Positions 24,201-31,867 are shown, numbered from the stretch's first letter. The stretch: 34,808 nt of DNA from Phycisphaerales bacterium (GCA_030054025.1 JASGCQ010000018.1:1-34808), one strand, 5' to 3'. The notes: a model not told the origin generated them from the sequence alone. A program made the numbers and translations.

Positions 24201-26217
24201 CACTTCCTCCAATACTTATTCTCAGCGTCCTAATATGAGGTTTATTCAAAATGGTTGCGAAACAGGAACTCGTACCCCTGTGACGGCTACTATTAATACC
24301 ATACCAACAGTAACTGCTACCGCTACACCCGCTGTAGTTTGTGCAGGTTACTCTACTACTTTGACTGGTGGTGGTACCCCAATCGGTACTACTTACACTT
24401 GGTCTGGAGGTGTTACAAACGGAGTTGCCTTCACTCCTTCTAGTACTGGCACCTACACTGTAACGGGTACTAGCCCAGCTGGCTGTCAAGCTACAGCAAA
24501 CGTAACGGTAACAGTAAACCCTGCTCCAATTGTATCTACCACTCCTCTTGGTACTTATACGGTTTGTGCGGACTCTGGCGTGATGTTGAGAAGTACATAC
24601 TCTAGTGCAGGTCTTGCATTCCAATGGTATAATGGTGCAACACCAGTTTCGGGTGCTACCAACGACTCTTTACTTGTAGGTGGTGCTTCAGGAGGTTCGG
24701 GCACTTATACACTCAAAGTAAGTCTTGGTACTTGTAGTGCGCAAAGCACTCCGGGCACTACAGTGATTGTTAATCCTCTACCAACCCCATCCGTTTCGCC
24801 CTCTGGTACCCTAAATGTGTGTTCTACAACCCCAACTACCTTAACGGGAACTGGCACTGGAAACTATCAATGGTGTGATGCCTCGGGACCAATATCAGGA
24901 GCCACAGGCACTACCTATACTCCTTCGGTAACAGGAGCGTATAAACTTTTATTGACCAACCCATATACCGGTTGTCGTAAATTGACCCTTGCAACCAATG
25001 TGAACATTACACCAACGCCTACGGTTTCTATCAGCCCTAGCTTGAGTAAAGTTTGTATTGATTCATTTGCAGCATTAACCAGTGTTCACTCCGCTGGTTT
25101 CGGAACAGGAAATGTTTATCAATGGTATAATGGAACTACCCCAGTTTCTGCTCCTGAGGGTACAGCTGATTATTATACCCATACCACGCCAGGTGTTTAC
25201 ACGTTGAAAGTAACCAATAATGGTTTGTGTAGTACTACAAGCAACACAGCCACAGTTATCGTTAACCCCTTGCCTGCGTCTAGCTTTACCAAAACTGGAA
25301 CCACTGGTGCTATATGCCTTGGTAGCACTATGGAACTTACCGCATTAACAATTCCAACAGGTTCTAAATACCAATGGATGCTGAATGGTATGGACATTTC
25401 GGGTGCTAATGGTCAGAGATATTATGCTCCAGTGGGAGGTGTCTATACTGTACGCATTATTGACTCCAATAATTGTAGAAAAATATCTGATACATTGTCA
25501 TTAATCAATACGCCAATGCCAGTGCCAATTCCTTCTCCATTGAACGCTCGATTCTGCGAAGGAGATATTATTAGGATTTATGCCAATGCAGGTCCTTATG
25601 CAGTTTCTTTCAAATGGACTAAAAACGGTAGTCCACTACCTGATATTAGTTCGTCAATCACAACAGCTACAAGTGGTATTTTTTCTGTAAGAGTGATGGA
25701 CATATACGGTTGTAATGCAACCTCACCGAATGCGACAATTGCAGTAGATCTACTACCATCAAAACCAGTTATTACCAAGATAGGTAGGGTACTGACAACA
25801 ACAACACCCTATTCTACCTATCAATGGTATAGAAATGGCAAGCTGATTGCTGGTGCAACTTACAGTAGTTATACCCTGCTCTTTGATGGTGATTACCATG
25901 TAGTAGTGACTAACAGCACTAATTGTAATAATGTATCCGATACCATATCAATCCAAGGATTGTCTGTTAAACAAATATCCAGCAATTCCATAAACGTAGC
26001 AGTTTATCCCAATCCAAGTCAGGATTTGGTAAACATTGATGCTCCAGTTGAAGTAAACCTTTATGTAAAAGACATACAAGGCAAACAAATCTTGGAACTC
26101 AAGAACGCCAAACAAGTGGATATGGCAGCTTACGCCGATGGTATTTATATCTTTACCATTACAGACAAAGAAGGAATGGTATTGAAAATGGATAAAGTGG
26201 TTAAAAAGACTAACTAA
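21238..26217 (+). CDS. Giant Thr/Ser-rich Ig-like surface protein with type A T9SS sorting domain
   Basis: I choose ATG 21238 (MKKNYRKQ), which gives a normal signal peptide ending SSRLNAQ; an in-frame ATG at 21205 would add 11 hydrophobic residues. The product has 1659 residues. After an N-terminal beta domain (about 35-210, GFTFNYCGTNYTNVYAGSNGWLSF) come multiple Ig-like modules, including two with the TTTYYVGA ending (coded near 22390-22415 and 23620-23650), a lectin-like stretch between them, and later modules each starting from a VC/IC cysteine and ending in TVIVNPLP-like linkers. The last ~75 residues (VAVYPNPSQDLVNI to VLKMDKVVKKTN) form a type A T9SS sorting domain. It is predicted to be exported by T9SS and anchored or released as an adhesin. 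A strong terminator follows 24 bases after the stop. Confidence 0.9.
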   Translation: MKKNYRKQILKGALCIFTVLCLVFSSRLNAQTTAAVYSFAPSTTTFSYLSSGTSVSTLLSDDTYSGAIPIGFTFNYCGTNYTNVYAGSNGWLSFSALVSSYSFNSSGTLSNTLFPLWDDLDGSSGSATYATTGTAPNRVFTMEWKNWQWNYSATGVTISFQVLLFETNNKIQFIYKQESGSVNSPSATIGISGVPAADFQTLDGTGTSPSSSTSVFTTSLSTKPADGQIYQFTPPPPCSTPVPGATVATPSTLSCLGKSTILSFGTLPIASGYSYQWQSSPDGVTYTGITGATSATYVATPISPTWYKCLVTCSTGPSTVESTPVQVLFASAAPTTTSGVRCGTGAVTLSAATSISGTTLRWYPSLSGGSPLASGTTYTPTVSSTTTYYVGAETGGTTTGTGARPAPAATTGTTPSSYGLVFNASSDFTLNSVDVYSATSAGTFVIQLQNSSGTPIYTSGTFTLPVASSASTPFTASLGWNITIGTGYRILIISGTASLVRESALGGYPYSIGTVGSITSGYISGTSSTYYFMYNWNYTAPPICSTPRTLVTATVNTPPTFSIAGSQTACNNAAAMMNVTSSLASFNSYVWTPSANLYTDAACTVPYVAGASASTVYAKTTTAGTITYTCTANNSTTLCASTATAIVTTLPSSVTVIATPANICNSGATNLSISPATTTFGGATWQWASSADNIMFNDSLGMTGATLRTNTLSFRRYYRITLKNSAGAFCLNSTSDTALVLIPAITSVTGAASCGTGTLTLGATAVDGTINWYAAASGGSSLATGTSYTTPSLTTTTTYYVGAIATPNFSAQVGTGTLTNSITSYPTPFGNYYGSSHDQYLITAAELTIAGFSAGSFSSIAFDLATSYTFDALSNFQILMAPTTATSLTTTLISSGFTTVVPSTTYTPPASTGYAAIPFTNKFIWDGVSNIVVDVSFSNCSSCTGTSSCVTSYTNNGTVNQTSTSYVSTVTYYADDNCTINTFTPSGGTSSNTYSQRPNMRFIQNGCETGTRTPVTATINTIPTVTATATPAVVCAGYSTTLTGGGTPIGTTYTWSGGVTNGVAFTPSSTGTYTVTGTSPAGCQATANVTVTVNPAPIVSTTPLGTYTVCADSGVMLRSTYSSAGLAFQWYNGATPVSGATNDSLLVGGASGGSGTYTLKVSLGTCSAQSTPGTTVIVNPLPTPSVSPSGTLNVCSTTPTTLTGTGTGNYQWCDASGPISGATGTTYTPSVTGAYKLLLTNPYTGCRKLTLATNVNITPTPTVSISPSLSKVCIDSFAALTSVHSAGFGTGNVYQWYNGTTPVSAPEGTADYYTHTTPGVYTLKVTNNGLCSTTSNTATVIVNPLPASSFTKTGTTGAICLGSTMELTALTIPTGSKYQWMLNGMDISGANGQRYYAPVGGVYTVRIIDSNNCRKISDTLSLINTPMPVPIPSPLNARFCEGDIIRIYANAGPYAVSFKWTKNGSPLPDISSSITTATSGIFSVRVMDIYGCNATSPNATIAVDLLPSKPVITKIGRVLTTTTPYSTYQWYRNGKLIAGATYSSYTLLFDGDYHVVVTNSTNCNNVSDTISIQGLSVKQISSNSINVAVYPNPSQDLVNIDAPVEVNLYVKDIQGKQILELKNAKQVDMAAYADGIYIFTITDKEGMVLKMDKVVKKTN

Positions 26218-26241
26218 ATCCTTACGACTAATATCAATTTT

Positions 26242-26275
26242 AAACCGTCGCATCATCAAGATGCGACGGTTTTTT
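26242..26275 (+). terminator. Intrinsic terminator of the adhesin gene
   Basis: AAACCGTCGCAT (26242-26253), a 7-base loop, and ATGCGACGGTTT (26261-26272) make a perfect 12-bp stem running into a T tract to 26275. It directly abuts the aroC promoter. Confidence 0.9.
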
Positions 26276-26278
26276 CTT

Positions 26279-26286
26279 TACATTTG
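26279..26286 (+). promoter_or_regulatory. Candidate -7 box of aroC
   Basis: TACATTTG is an exact TAnnTTTG match ending 7 bases before the aroC ATG at 26294, so the mRNA would be leaderless or nearly so. Its -33 region would fall inside the upstream terminator hairpin. Confidence 0.55.
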
Positions 26287-26293
26287 AACTTGT

Positions 26294-27262
26294 ATGAATA
26301 GTTTTGGAAGGAAAATTCGCATCCATATTTTTGGAGAATCACATGGAGCATCTATAGGGATTACCATTGATGGATGCCCGTTTGGAATATCCCTGTCAGA
26401 ACAGGATTTTCTAAACGATATCAATCGCCGAAAAGCAGGTGCGATGGGAACAACTACTCGATTGGAAGAAGATGTCCCGAAAATTGTCAGCGGAGTATTT
26501 AATCAGCATACTACAGGTGCTCCATTGACCATTCTTTTCGAAAATACCAATACCCAATCCAAAGATTACGAAGCATTGCGCCACACACCTCGTCCTGGTC
26601 ATGCAGACTTTGTGTTGGATAAAAAATACAAAGGTTTTAATGATTACAGAGGGGGAGGATATTCTTCAGGCAGGTTGACACTGGCATTGGTTGCTGCCGG
26701 AGTAATCGCAAAAAAAATACTAAAGGACATTACTGTAAAGGCGCAATTGGTAGAAGTGGGGGGCAATAAAAATATTGAGGAAGCAATTGCCAAAGCTGTT
26801 GAAGACCAAGATAGCATAGGGGGAATTGTGAGTTGCTGTGTTCAAGGTCTTCTAGTAGGGCTAGGTGAGCCTTTTTTTGACTCAGTAGAATCAGTGATTA
26901 GCCATTTGATATTCTCCATCCCTGCAGTGAAAGGAATTGCTTTTGGTAGTGGTTTTGCGGCAGTCAAGATGAAAGGAAGTGAACACAATGATGCCATCAT
27001 GAACGCCGAGGGGCATACGCAAACAAATCATTCAGGAGGGATAAATGGGGGGATAACCAATGGCAATGAGCTTTATTTTGAAGTAGCTATAAAACCTACC
27101 AGCAGTACTCCTCGCGAACAGAAAACATGGAATCAACAAACACAATCCGTAGCACCCTTTACTATAAAAGGGCGGCACGATTTGTGTGTCGCCCTTAGAG
27201 TACCTGTTGTGGTAGAAGCCGTTACGGCAATTGCTCTTGCCGATTTACTCTTGCTTCAATAA
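26294..27262 (+). CDS. aroC: Chorismate synthase
   Basis: This enzyme carries out the last shikimate-pathway step, converting EPSP to chorismate with reduced FMN. Signatures present are FGESHG (14-19), RRKAGAMGTTTR, RPGHADF, GGGYSSGRLTLALVAAG, GSEHNDA and SGGINGGITNG, and the late GRHD histidine motif. At 322 residues it is shorter than the usual 350-360, mainly through a compact middle and a short C-terminus. The normally conserved GRHDPC and following VPRAVP read GRHDLC and ALRVPV here. The catalytic histidines (in ESHG and GRHD) remain, so it is probably active. It has its own promoter and converges on the subtilase gene with a 3-base gap. No other shikimate genes are nearby. Confidence 0.95.
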   Translation: MNSFGRKIRIHIFGESHGASIGITIDGCPFGISLSEQDFLNDINRRKAGAMGTTTRLEEDVPKIVSGVFNQHTTGAPLTILFENTNTQSKDYEALRHTPRPGHADFVLDKKYKGFNDYRGGGYSSGRLTLALVAAGVIAKKILKDITVKAQLVEVGGNKNIEEAIAKAVEDQDSIGGIVSCCVQGLLVGLGEPFFDSVESVISHLIFSIPAVKGIAFGSGFAAVKMKGSEHNDAIMNAEGHTQTNHSGGINGGITNGNELYFEVAIKPTSSTPREQKTWNQQTQSVAPFTIKGRHDLCVALRVPVVVEAVTAIALADLLLLQ

Positions 27263-27265
27263 CTA

Positions 27266-29527
27266 TTACTGAAGCGTTGCTTTCAGAGTGATGTTGCCCT
27301 TATTGCTTTGCACGCTTACAATATAAATTCCATTTGAAAAACTGCTCAAATCTAAAGGCAGGATATTGCTGCCCGAGTTCGTTTGCCATGATTGGTTCAT
27401 AATCGTTTTGCCAGTCATATCGAGTACTTGTACCTTTAATTCTTCTCGTTTAGAACCATTGTAATCGAGGTTAAAAATTCCATGACTGGGGTTGGGGTAC
27501 AAGACACAGTCTAGTTCATTGGTACCTACAAAATTACCCACACTCAGGTCTTTTAATAATTTGCGAACAGCACCATAGGCATTGATTTTTCCTTGCCCCC
27601 AATACACCGAACCTGCGGCAGGTAATGTTCCTGTATAAGTGTCTTGAATAGCAGTTTGGTACAATATTGTTCTTACCCTGTCAGGACTAAGTGTTGGGTC
27701 TATTTGAAGTAGTAAAGCAATTATTCCTGAGGCAATAGGAGCAGATGCAGAAGTGCCAGCAAATTCCCCAAAATAATATTTTTTGCCACTTACAGGATGT
27801 GTGAATTTGCTTACTACATTAGAACTGCTAGTGCCTGTTTCTGTATAAGCAGTATCCCAAGAGTTGACACTCGTTGCAATCGTGAGACCCGGTGCTGTGA
27901 TGTCGGGTCTGATTCTGCCATCTACATAAGGACCTTTGCTCGAAAAAGGAGTAATGTAGCCCACAGAAGCACGATAGGACCTGGGAATACCATTGACATC
28001 CGTAAAATCAGATTTTGAAGTATAAGCACCGATTAACAAAGTTGATTTTCCGGCACCCATATCGCTTATTGTTGTGTTTGTATTGCCTAATGTACCCCAA
28101 GAGAAGAGATTGGTAAAGGTGCAATTGTATTTGTAGGTATAGCCATAATAATAATATTCATTCCACATATGGATATTGCCATTGTTTCCAGTAGCATTAA
28201 TGCCAATACTATCGGTGGTTTTGCTGTACACATTAATCGTTACTCTGGGTTTCATATTGTACTCCGCCGATGAGGTATAAGTTTGAACAAAACAAGTGTC
28301 CAAGCCGTTTGCAGAGATTAACGTATGTGTTTTGGTGCTATTGTCAATACAAATTTTACCCGTGCTGTTTCCTGCAATCCCTTTGCTATACAGTGTAGTT
28401 TTTACACAAAAAGTTTTTGCGGTATCGCCCCAGACATCAATCCAGGTGCGCTTATAAGCAGGACTACTGAACTGTAAGAAAGTAGTAACACTGGTATCAA
28501 TTGCGGTAAAACTTTTGTTCAAATGAATATTTGTGCTACCGTCATTGCCGCCACTCATCACAATAATCTTCCCTTTGCCGGAAAGCGTATCAAAAGCCTG
28601 ATTGACCAATGAAGTGCCATCGTGAGGCCCTGAATGCGAACCCCAACTAATATTTACCACAATTGGTTTACCAACCGATTTGGCATATTTCATCATATAA
28701 CTTACACCGTCAATAAAATCGGAGAAGCCACCTGTGAGCCATTGATTGCCTATCGAATCGCGACGTACCCCTACAAAAATTAGTTCACTTTCGTAAGCCA
28801 TACCTCTAAATCTACCCACGCTGGGGCTGCCATATCCCGAACCTGCAGCTAAACCTGCTACTCCGGTGCCGTGTGTTTGATCTTTATTATCTGTTCCTTT
28901 TGCTTTAAGAGAAAGGGTATCACTTATTTCATTCCCATAGCTAAAACCCGCAGGAGCGGTACCCGTTCCGTTCATTTCCCAAGATTTGATGATTCGATAC
29001 TTATTGCCTGAAGTGTCGTATAGGGTAGGGTGATTATAATCAAATCCAAAATCCATGATGCCTACAAGCACACCTTTACCACTATAACCCATTGGCAAGC
29101 TAATGCCACCTTGTACAGAATCTACACGAGTGGTTTTGCGAGCCACATCCAGTTGCGGAATTACAGGTTCGTCTAATTGTATGTAGCTGATACCTTTGAT
29201 TGTGGTAAAAGAAACTACATTTTCAAGGGGTATTTGAACCGTCCAAATACTACCGGCTTTTGTGCCAACGGTGGCATTGAGCTTATCAAGGCCTTCTTGC
29301 ACTTTTGCCGCTTCCGTGCTACTAATTTTAATAATCGCACTCACGCAAATCTTTCCATCATTTCTCTTCTTGTACACATAGCCTTGAGGGATACTATTAT
29401 TACTGCTTTGTTTTGCAGCATCTTGAAGATAGGCTTTTGTAACAGGAGATAGTTTGGGCAAAACATCCTGAGCCATTGCACTAACATTAAAGCTCACAGC
29501 TAAAAGAAAGAGGTAAATTTTTTTCAT
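27266..29527 (-). CDS. Secreted S8 (subtilisin-like) serine peptidase with T9SS sorting domain
   Basis: The 753-residue product has a signal peptide (MKKIYLFLLAVSFNVSAMAQ), a prodomain to about residue 130, and the subtilase catalytic triad Asp159 (GIMDFGFDYNHP), His219 (THGTGVAG) and Ser593 (GTSASAP). The 374 residues between His and Ser exceed the roughly 157 of subtilisin; an insert at about 345-480, rich in beta-strand-like sequence (CVKTTLYSKGIAGNSTGKICI), accounts for most of this. The last ~80 residues (VLYPNPSHGIFNL to NGIYIVSVQS) are a type A T9SS sorting domain, so the enzyme should act outside the cell or on its surface, degrading proteins or maturing surface proteins. ATG start at 29527. 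Confidence 0.95.
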   Translation of the reverse strand: MKKIYLFLLAVSFNVSAMAQDVLPKLSPVTKAYLQDAAKQSSNNSIPQGYVYKKRNDGKICVSAIIKISSTEAAKVQEGLDKLNATVGTKAGSIWTVQIPLENVVSFTTIKGISYIQLDEPVIPQLDVARKTTRVDSVQGGISLPMGYSGKGVLVGIMDFGFDYNHPTLYDTSGNKYRIIKSWEMNGTGTAPAGFSYGNEISDTLSLKAKGTDNKDQTHGTGVAGLAAGSGYGSPSVGRFRGMAYESELIFVGVRRDSIGNQWLTGGFSDFIDGVSYMMKYAKSVGKPIVVNISWGSHSGPHDGTSLVNQAFDTLSGKGKIIVMSGGNDGSTNIHLNKSFTAIDTSVTTFLQFSSPAYKRTWIDVWGDTAKTFCVKTTLYSKGIAGNSTGKICIDNSTKTHTLISANGLDTCFVQTYTSSAEYNMKPRVTINVYSKTTDSIGINATGNNGNIHMWNEYYYYGYTYKYNCTFTNLFSWGTLGNTNTTISDMGAGKSTLLIGAYTSKSDFTDVNGIPRSYRASVGYITPFSSKGPYVDGRIRPDITAPGLTIATSVNSWDTAYTETGTSSSNVVSKFTHPVSGKKYYFGEFAGTSASAPIASGIIALLLQIDPTLSPDRVRTILYQTAIQDTYTGTLPAAGSVYWGQGKINAYGAVRKLLKDLSVGNFVGTNELDCVLYPNPSHGIFNLDYNGSKREELKVQVLDMTGKTIMNQSWQTNSGSNILPLDLSSFSNGIYIVSVQSNKGNITLKATLQ

Positions 29528-29627
29528 GAAAAAAACAAATTAGTAAGGGTAAAGATAAAAGAAAATAAAGGATTCTCAATTATTTTGAGCTATTAAAATG
29601 CCGTTCGTTTGTTCGATAAAAGGGCGC

Positions 29628-29660
29628 AAAAAAAAGTGCTGTCTTTTTAGGACAGCACTT
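29628..29660 (-). terminator. Intrinsic terminator of the sigma/anti-sigma operon
   Basis: Read on the minus strand, AAGTGCTGTC pairs with GACAGCACTT (plus-strand arms 29634-29643 and 29651-29660, 7-base loop) and runs into a T tract (plus-strand A run 29628-29635). It lies about 20 bases past the anti-sigma stop. Confidence 0.85.
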
Positions 29661-29678
29661 ACAATTATTCTATCGTCA

Positions 29679-30512
29679 CTAACTTGTTTTGCCCGCCACA
29701 ACCATTTGATCCATTGTAGGGATAGGGCTACCCCCCATTTTTTCTATAGTTACGGCAAACATTTCTGCTTTGAAAAAGGTCTTCATTTTGAATATCATGT
29801 CACCCGAGCTAGGGTCGTACATTCCTGCATCTACAGGCTTTCCATCTACAATTGCCCACAGTTGATACTGTTTGCCTTCGGGGGCAGCAGGCATACTGTT
29901 CAAATCCAAGAATACATTTCCTGTGGCAGCATCCCAATACAACATACCCGAGTGTTGAGCATGAGTGCCCACACCGGCAAGATTTATTTTTTTGAGTGAA
30001 GGGAGCGACATAATATCCAAAGCTTCTTTTGCTTTTTGAGCAGCTATTAGGGCTTTGTTTGTTCCATCCAACAGCTTTTTTTCTTGTGCGCTGATGTTGG
30101 CAATTTCGGCACTCATTTTTTTATGCTCTTGCATCATCCACATATTGCAAATGCCACTTGCAATAAGCAATGCAATCGAGGCAGCCATAGCATATCCTTT
30201 CCAACTTTTTTTGCTAGAGGGTTTTTCGGTAAGCGATATTTTAGGAGTTTCTGTTTGGGTTGCAATTTTAGAGGCTGTAGAATTAGGTTCTTCTTGTATT
30301 GCAGCCCAAATATTTTGTTTCAGATGTTCAGGAGGATTTGCCGAATGGGATTGAGCATACTGAGCTAATAGAGCCTCTTGCTCGGCAACAGTAGCACGAA
30401 CCGACGGATACTGCTCTATCAATTGCTCGATTTCGCATACCTCATCGGTGGTGGCTATTCCCAAAACATAAGCCTCTATGGTACCACTAGATATGTATTC
30501 CTCAATATTCAC
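29679..30512 (-). CDS. RskA-type anti-sigma factor
   Basis: The 277 residues have a cytoplasmic N-terminal anti-sigma domain (MNIEEYISSGTIEAYVLGIA, about 1-75), a low-complexity linker, one transmembrane segment at about 106-126 (AMAASIALLIASGICNMWMM), a short coiled-coil, and a C-terminal periplasmic RskA domain at about 180-275 (GKQYQLWAIVDGKPVDAGMY, FAVTIEKMGGSPIPT). It should hold the ECF sigma factor encoded just upstream until proteolysis of the periplasmic domain. The start is GTG at 30512. The 24-base gap from the sigma gene and the terminator after its stop define a two-gene operon. Confidence 0.92.
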   Translation of the reverse strand: MNIEEYISSGTIEAYVLGIATTDEVCEIEQLIEQYPSVRATVAEQEALLAQYAQSHSANPPEHLKQNIWAAIQEEPNSTASKIATQTETPKISLTEKPSSKKSWKGYAMAASIALLIASGICNMWMMQEHKKMSAEIANISAQEKKLLDGTNKALIAAQKAKEALDIMSLPSLKKINLAGVGTHAQHSGMLYWDAATGNVFLDLNSMPAAPEGKQYQLWAIVDGKPVDAGMYDPSSGDMIFKMKTFFKAEMFAVTIEKMGGSPIPTMDQMVVAGKTS

Positions 30513-30536
30513 CTTTTTTTACCCCTTACTATTTTT

Positions 30537-31082
30537 TTAAACAAAAATTGATTTTAATTCTAAAAGAGCATTTCGCATTCGTGTTTTTACCGTTCCCAAA
30601 GGTATATTCAATGTTTGGGAAATTTCTTCTTGAGTGAAGCCCTGAAAGTAAGCGAGGTTAATCAATACCCTAAACTCAGGCTTCAAATTCAGGACAGACT
30701 TTTTGAGCCCAAGAACATCAGTATTGTTGGTGCTACTTCTTCTGCCGTCATTCAAATAGGCATTATTGCCTATATCGCTAGTTTTTTGACCTTGTTGAAA
30801 ACCCTTAGAGCGAAGCGTGTCAATGGCTGAGTTGCGCGCAATATTCAACATCCAAGTGTATAATCTACCTTTGCTACTGTCGTATTGTTCTATACTTCGC
30901 CAAATTTTCACGAATACTTCTTGCAATACATCGTTTGCAAGTTCTTCTTGGTTCAATACCTTTAATATGATGCCACACAAAGCTCCCGAGTAATTATCAT
31001 AGAGATAATTAAATGCTTTCTCATCTTTGATTTTCAGCAGGGCAATGAGTTCAGTTTCGAATAAAGCAATGTTGTTGGTCAA
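30537..31082 (-). CDS. ECF-type sigma factor (SigK-like)
   Basis: The 181 residues show sigma region 2 at about 20-90 (AFNYLYDNYSGALCGIILKVL, LANDVLQEVFVKIWRSIEQYD, LYTWMLNIARNSAIDTLR) and region 4 at about 128-178 (LKPEFRVLINLAYFQGFTQEEISQTLNIPLGTVKTRMRNAL). With an RskA-type partner downstream it resembles the SigK/RskA arrangement, which in other bacteria responds to redox or envelope signals. The start appears to be TTG at 31082: no in-frame ATG precedes the conserved region. It lies about 100 bases downstream of the peroxiredoxin gene on the same strand, with a hairpin between. Confidence 0.94.
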   Translation of the reverse strand: MTNNIALFETELIALLKIKDEKAFNYLYDNYSGALCGIILKVLNQEELANDVLQEVFVKIWRSIEQYDSSKGRLYTWMLNIARNSAIDTLRSKGFQQGQKTSDIGNNAYLNDGRRSSTNNTDVLGLKKSVLNLKPEFRVLINLAYFQGFTQEEISQTLNIPLGTVKTRMRNALLELKSIFV

Positions 31083-31135
31083 AAAAATTAAATTGGCTAT
31101 TTAAACGTATATAATTCGAGTTTTAAATGATAGAC

Positions 31136-31180
31136 CCAACAGACCCTCTTTATCTACGATAAAGCAAGTCTGTTGGTTTT
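31136..31180. terminator. Hairpin between peroxiredoxin and ECF sigma genes
   Basis: CCAACAGAC (31136-31144) pairs with GTCTGTTGG (31168-31176), and inside it CTTTAT (31148-31153) pairs with ATAAAG (31159-31164). A T tract (31177-31180) follows on the plus strand, whereas the peroxiredoxin gene ends on the minus strand, where no T run follows. It may terminate either strand weakly or partly insulate the sigma operon. Confidence 0.6.
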
Positions 31181-31189
31181 CCATATCAA

Positions 31190-31657
31190 TTAAAGTGTTT
31201 TTAATACCGCCTGTACAGCATCAAAATCAGGGATTTTACCCGCATCTTCCAATACCTCGCTGTGGCGAATGATACCTTCCTTGTCTATCACAAATGCAGA
31301 ACGTTTGGATACGCCCTTCATGCCAAAACCAAAAGTTTCGTAGATAGTTTCGTAGGCAGTAGATACCGTTTTATTAAAATCACTCAACAAAGGAAAATTG
31401 ATATTTTGTTCTGCCTTGAATTTGCCTAAGCTGAATAATGAATCTACCGAAATGCCCAATACTTCAGCATTCAATCCGCCATAGATATTGATATTGTCGC
31501 GTAGCGAACAAAGTTCGGCAGTACAAACACCAGTGAAGGCTAGAGGAAAAAATACCAATACTACATTTTTGCCTTTGAGCGAACTCAAGCTCAGTTCTTG
31601 TTTTTCGGTATTAAAAAGAGTAAAGTCGGGGGCTGCTTGCCCTATTGCTATTGCCAT
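31190..31657 (-). CDS. Peroxiredoxin (AhpC/TSA, redoxin domain)
   Basis: This is a thioredoxin-fold thiol peroxidase of 155 residues. The peroxidatic cysteine is Cys45 in FFPLAFTGVCTAELCSLRD, with Thr42 two turns before it; Cys50 could be a resolving cysteine, as in atypical 2-Cys or AhpE/PrxQ-like enzymes. Substrates should be hydrogen or organic peroxides, with a thioredoxin-like reductant, in the cytoplasm (no signal peptide). ATG start at 31657 with a perfect -7 box upstream. It is divergent from groES; the 210-base region between them holds three repeated AAAATGTC motifs. The AhpE-like or PrxQ-like subgroup is not settled by eye. Confidence 0.94.
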   Translation of the reverse strand: MAIAIGQAAPDFTLFNTEKQELSLSSLKGKNVVLVFFPLAFTGVCTAELCSLRDNINIYGGLNAEVLGISVDSLFSLGKFKAEQNINFPLLSDFNKTVSTAYETIYETFGFGMKGVSKRSAFVIDKEGIIRHSEVLEDAGKIPDFDAVQAVLKTL

Positions 31658-31676
31658 AATAATTGAAGATTTGGAG

Positions 31677-31684
31677 CAAATGTA
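31677..31684 (-). promoter_or_regulatory. Candidate -7 box of the peroxiredoxin gene
   Basis: Read on the minus strand this is TACATTTG, an exact TAnnTTTG match about 20 bases before the ATG at 31657. The first AAAATGTC repeat begins 13 bases further upstream. Confidence 0.55.
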
Positions 31685-31696
31685 GCTAATGCTTGC

Positions 31697-31789
31697 AAAA
31701 ATGTCCTATTATCATTTGGAGCATGAAAAAATGTCGCTATAAGCCAAATCTATAGCTGATAAACACAATAGCTCTGCTAAAATGTCCTA
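31697..31789. repeat. Three AAAATGTC motifs between peroxiredoxin and groES
   Basis: AAAATGTCCTA (ending 31708), AAAATGTCGCTA (ending 31739) and AAAATGTCCTA (31779-31789) lie in the same orientation. Their ATGTC cores begin at 31701, 31731 and 31782, intervals of 30 and 51 bases, close to 3 and 5 turns of the helix. This phasing suggests a DNA-binding site array acting on one or both divergent stress genes. No CIRCE element is present. Regulator unknown. Confidence 0.5.
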
Positions 31790-31867
31790 CAAAGTGGGTT
31801 TGGCATAAAATATGACAGTCCTTGTTAAAACACTTAAACATCTTTATATTAACAAAAATAATAGATT

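Noticed and set aside
24193-24624. Minus-strand frame of 143 codons inside the adhesin gene
   Set aside because: Its Ser/Thr/Arg/Cys-rich content mirrors the repetitive Thr/Gly coding of the real gene on the other strand.
31790-31867. CIRCE or sigma-54 promoter before groES
   Set aside because: No TTAGCACTC/GAGTGCTAA pair is present, and the TGGCAT at 31801 region lacks the required downstream TTGC.
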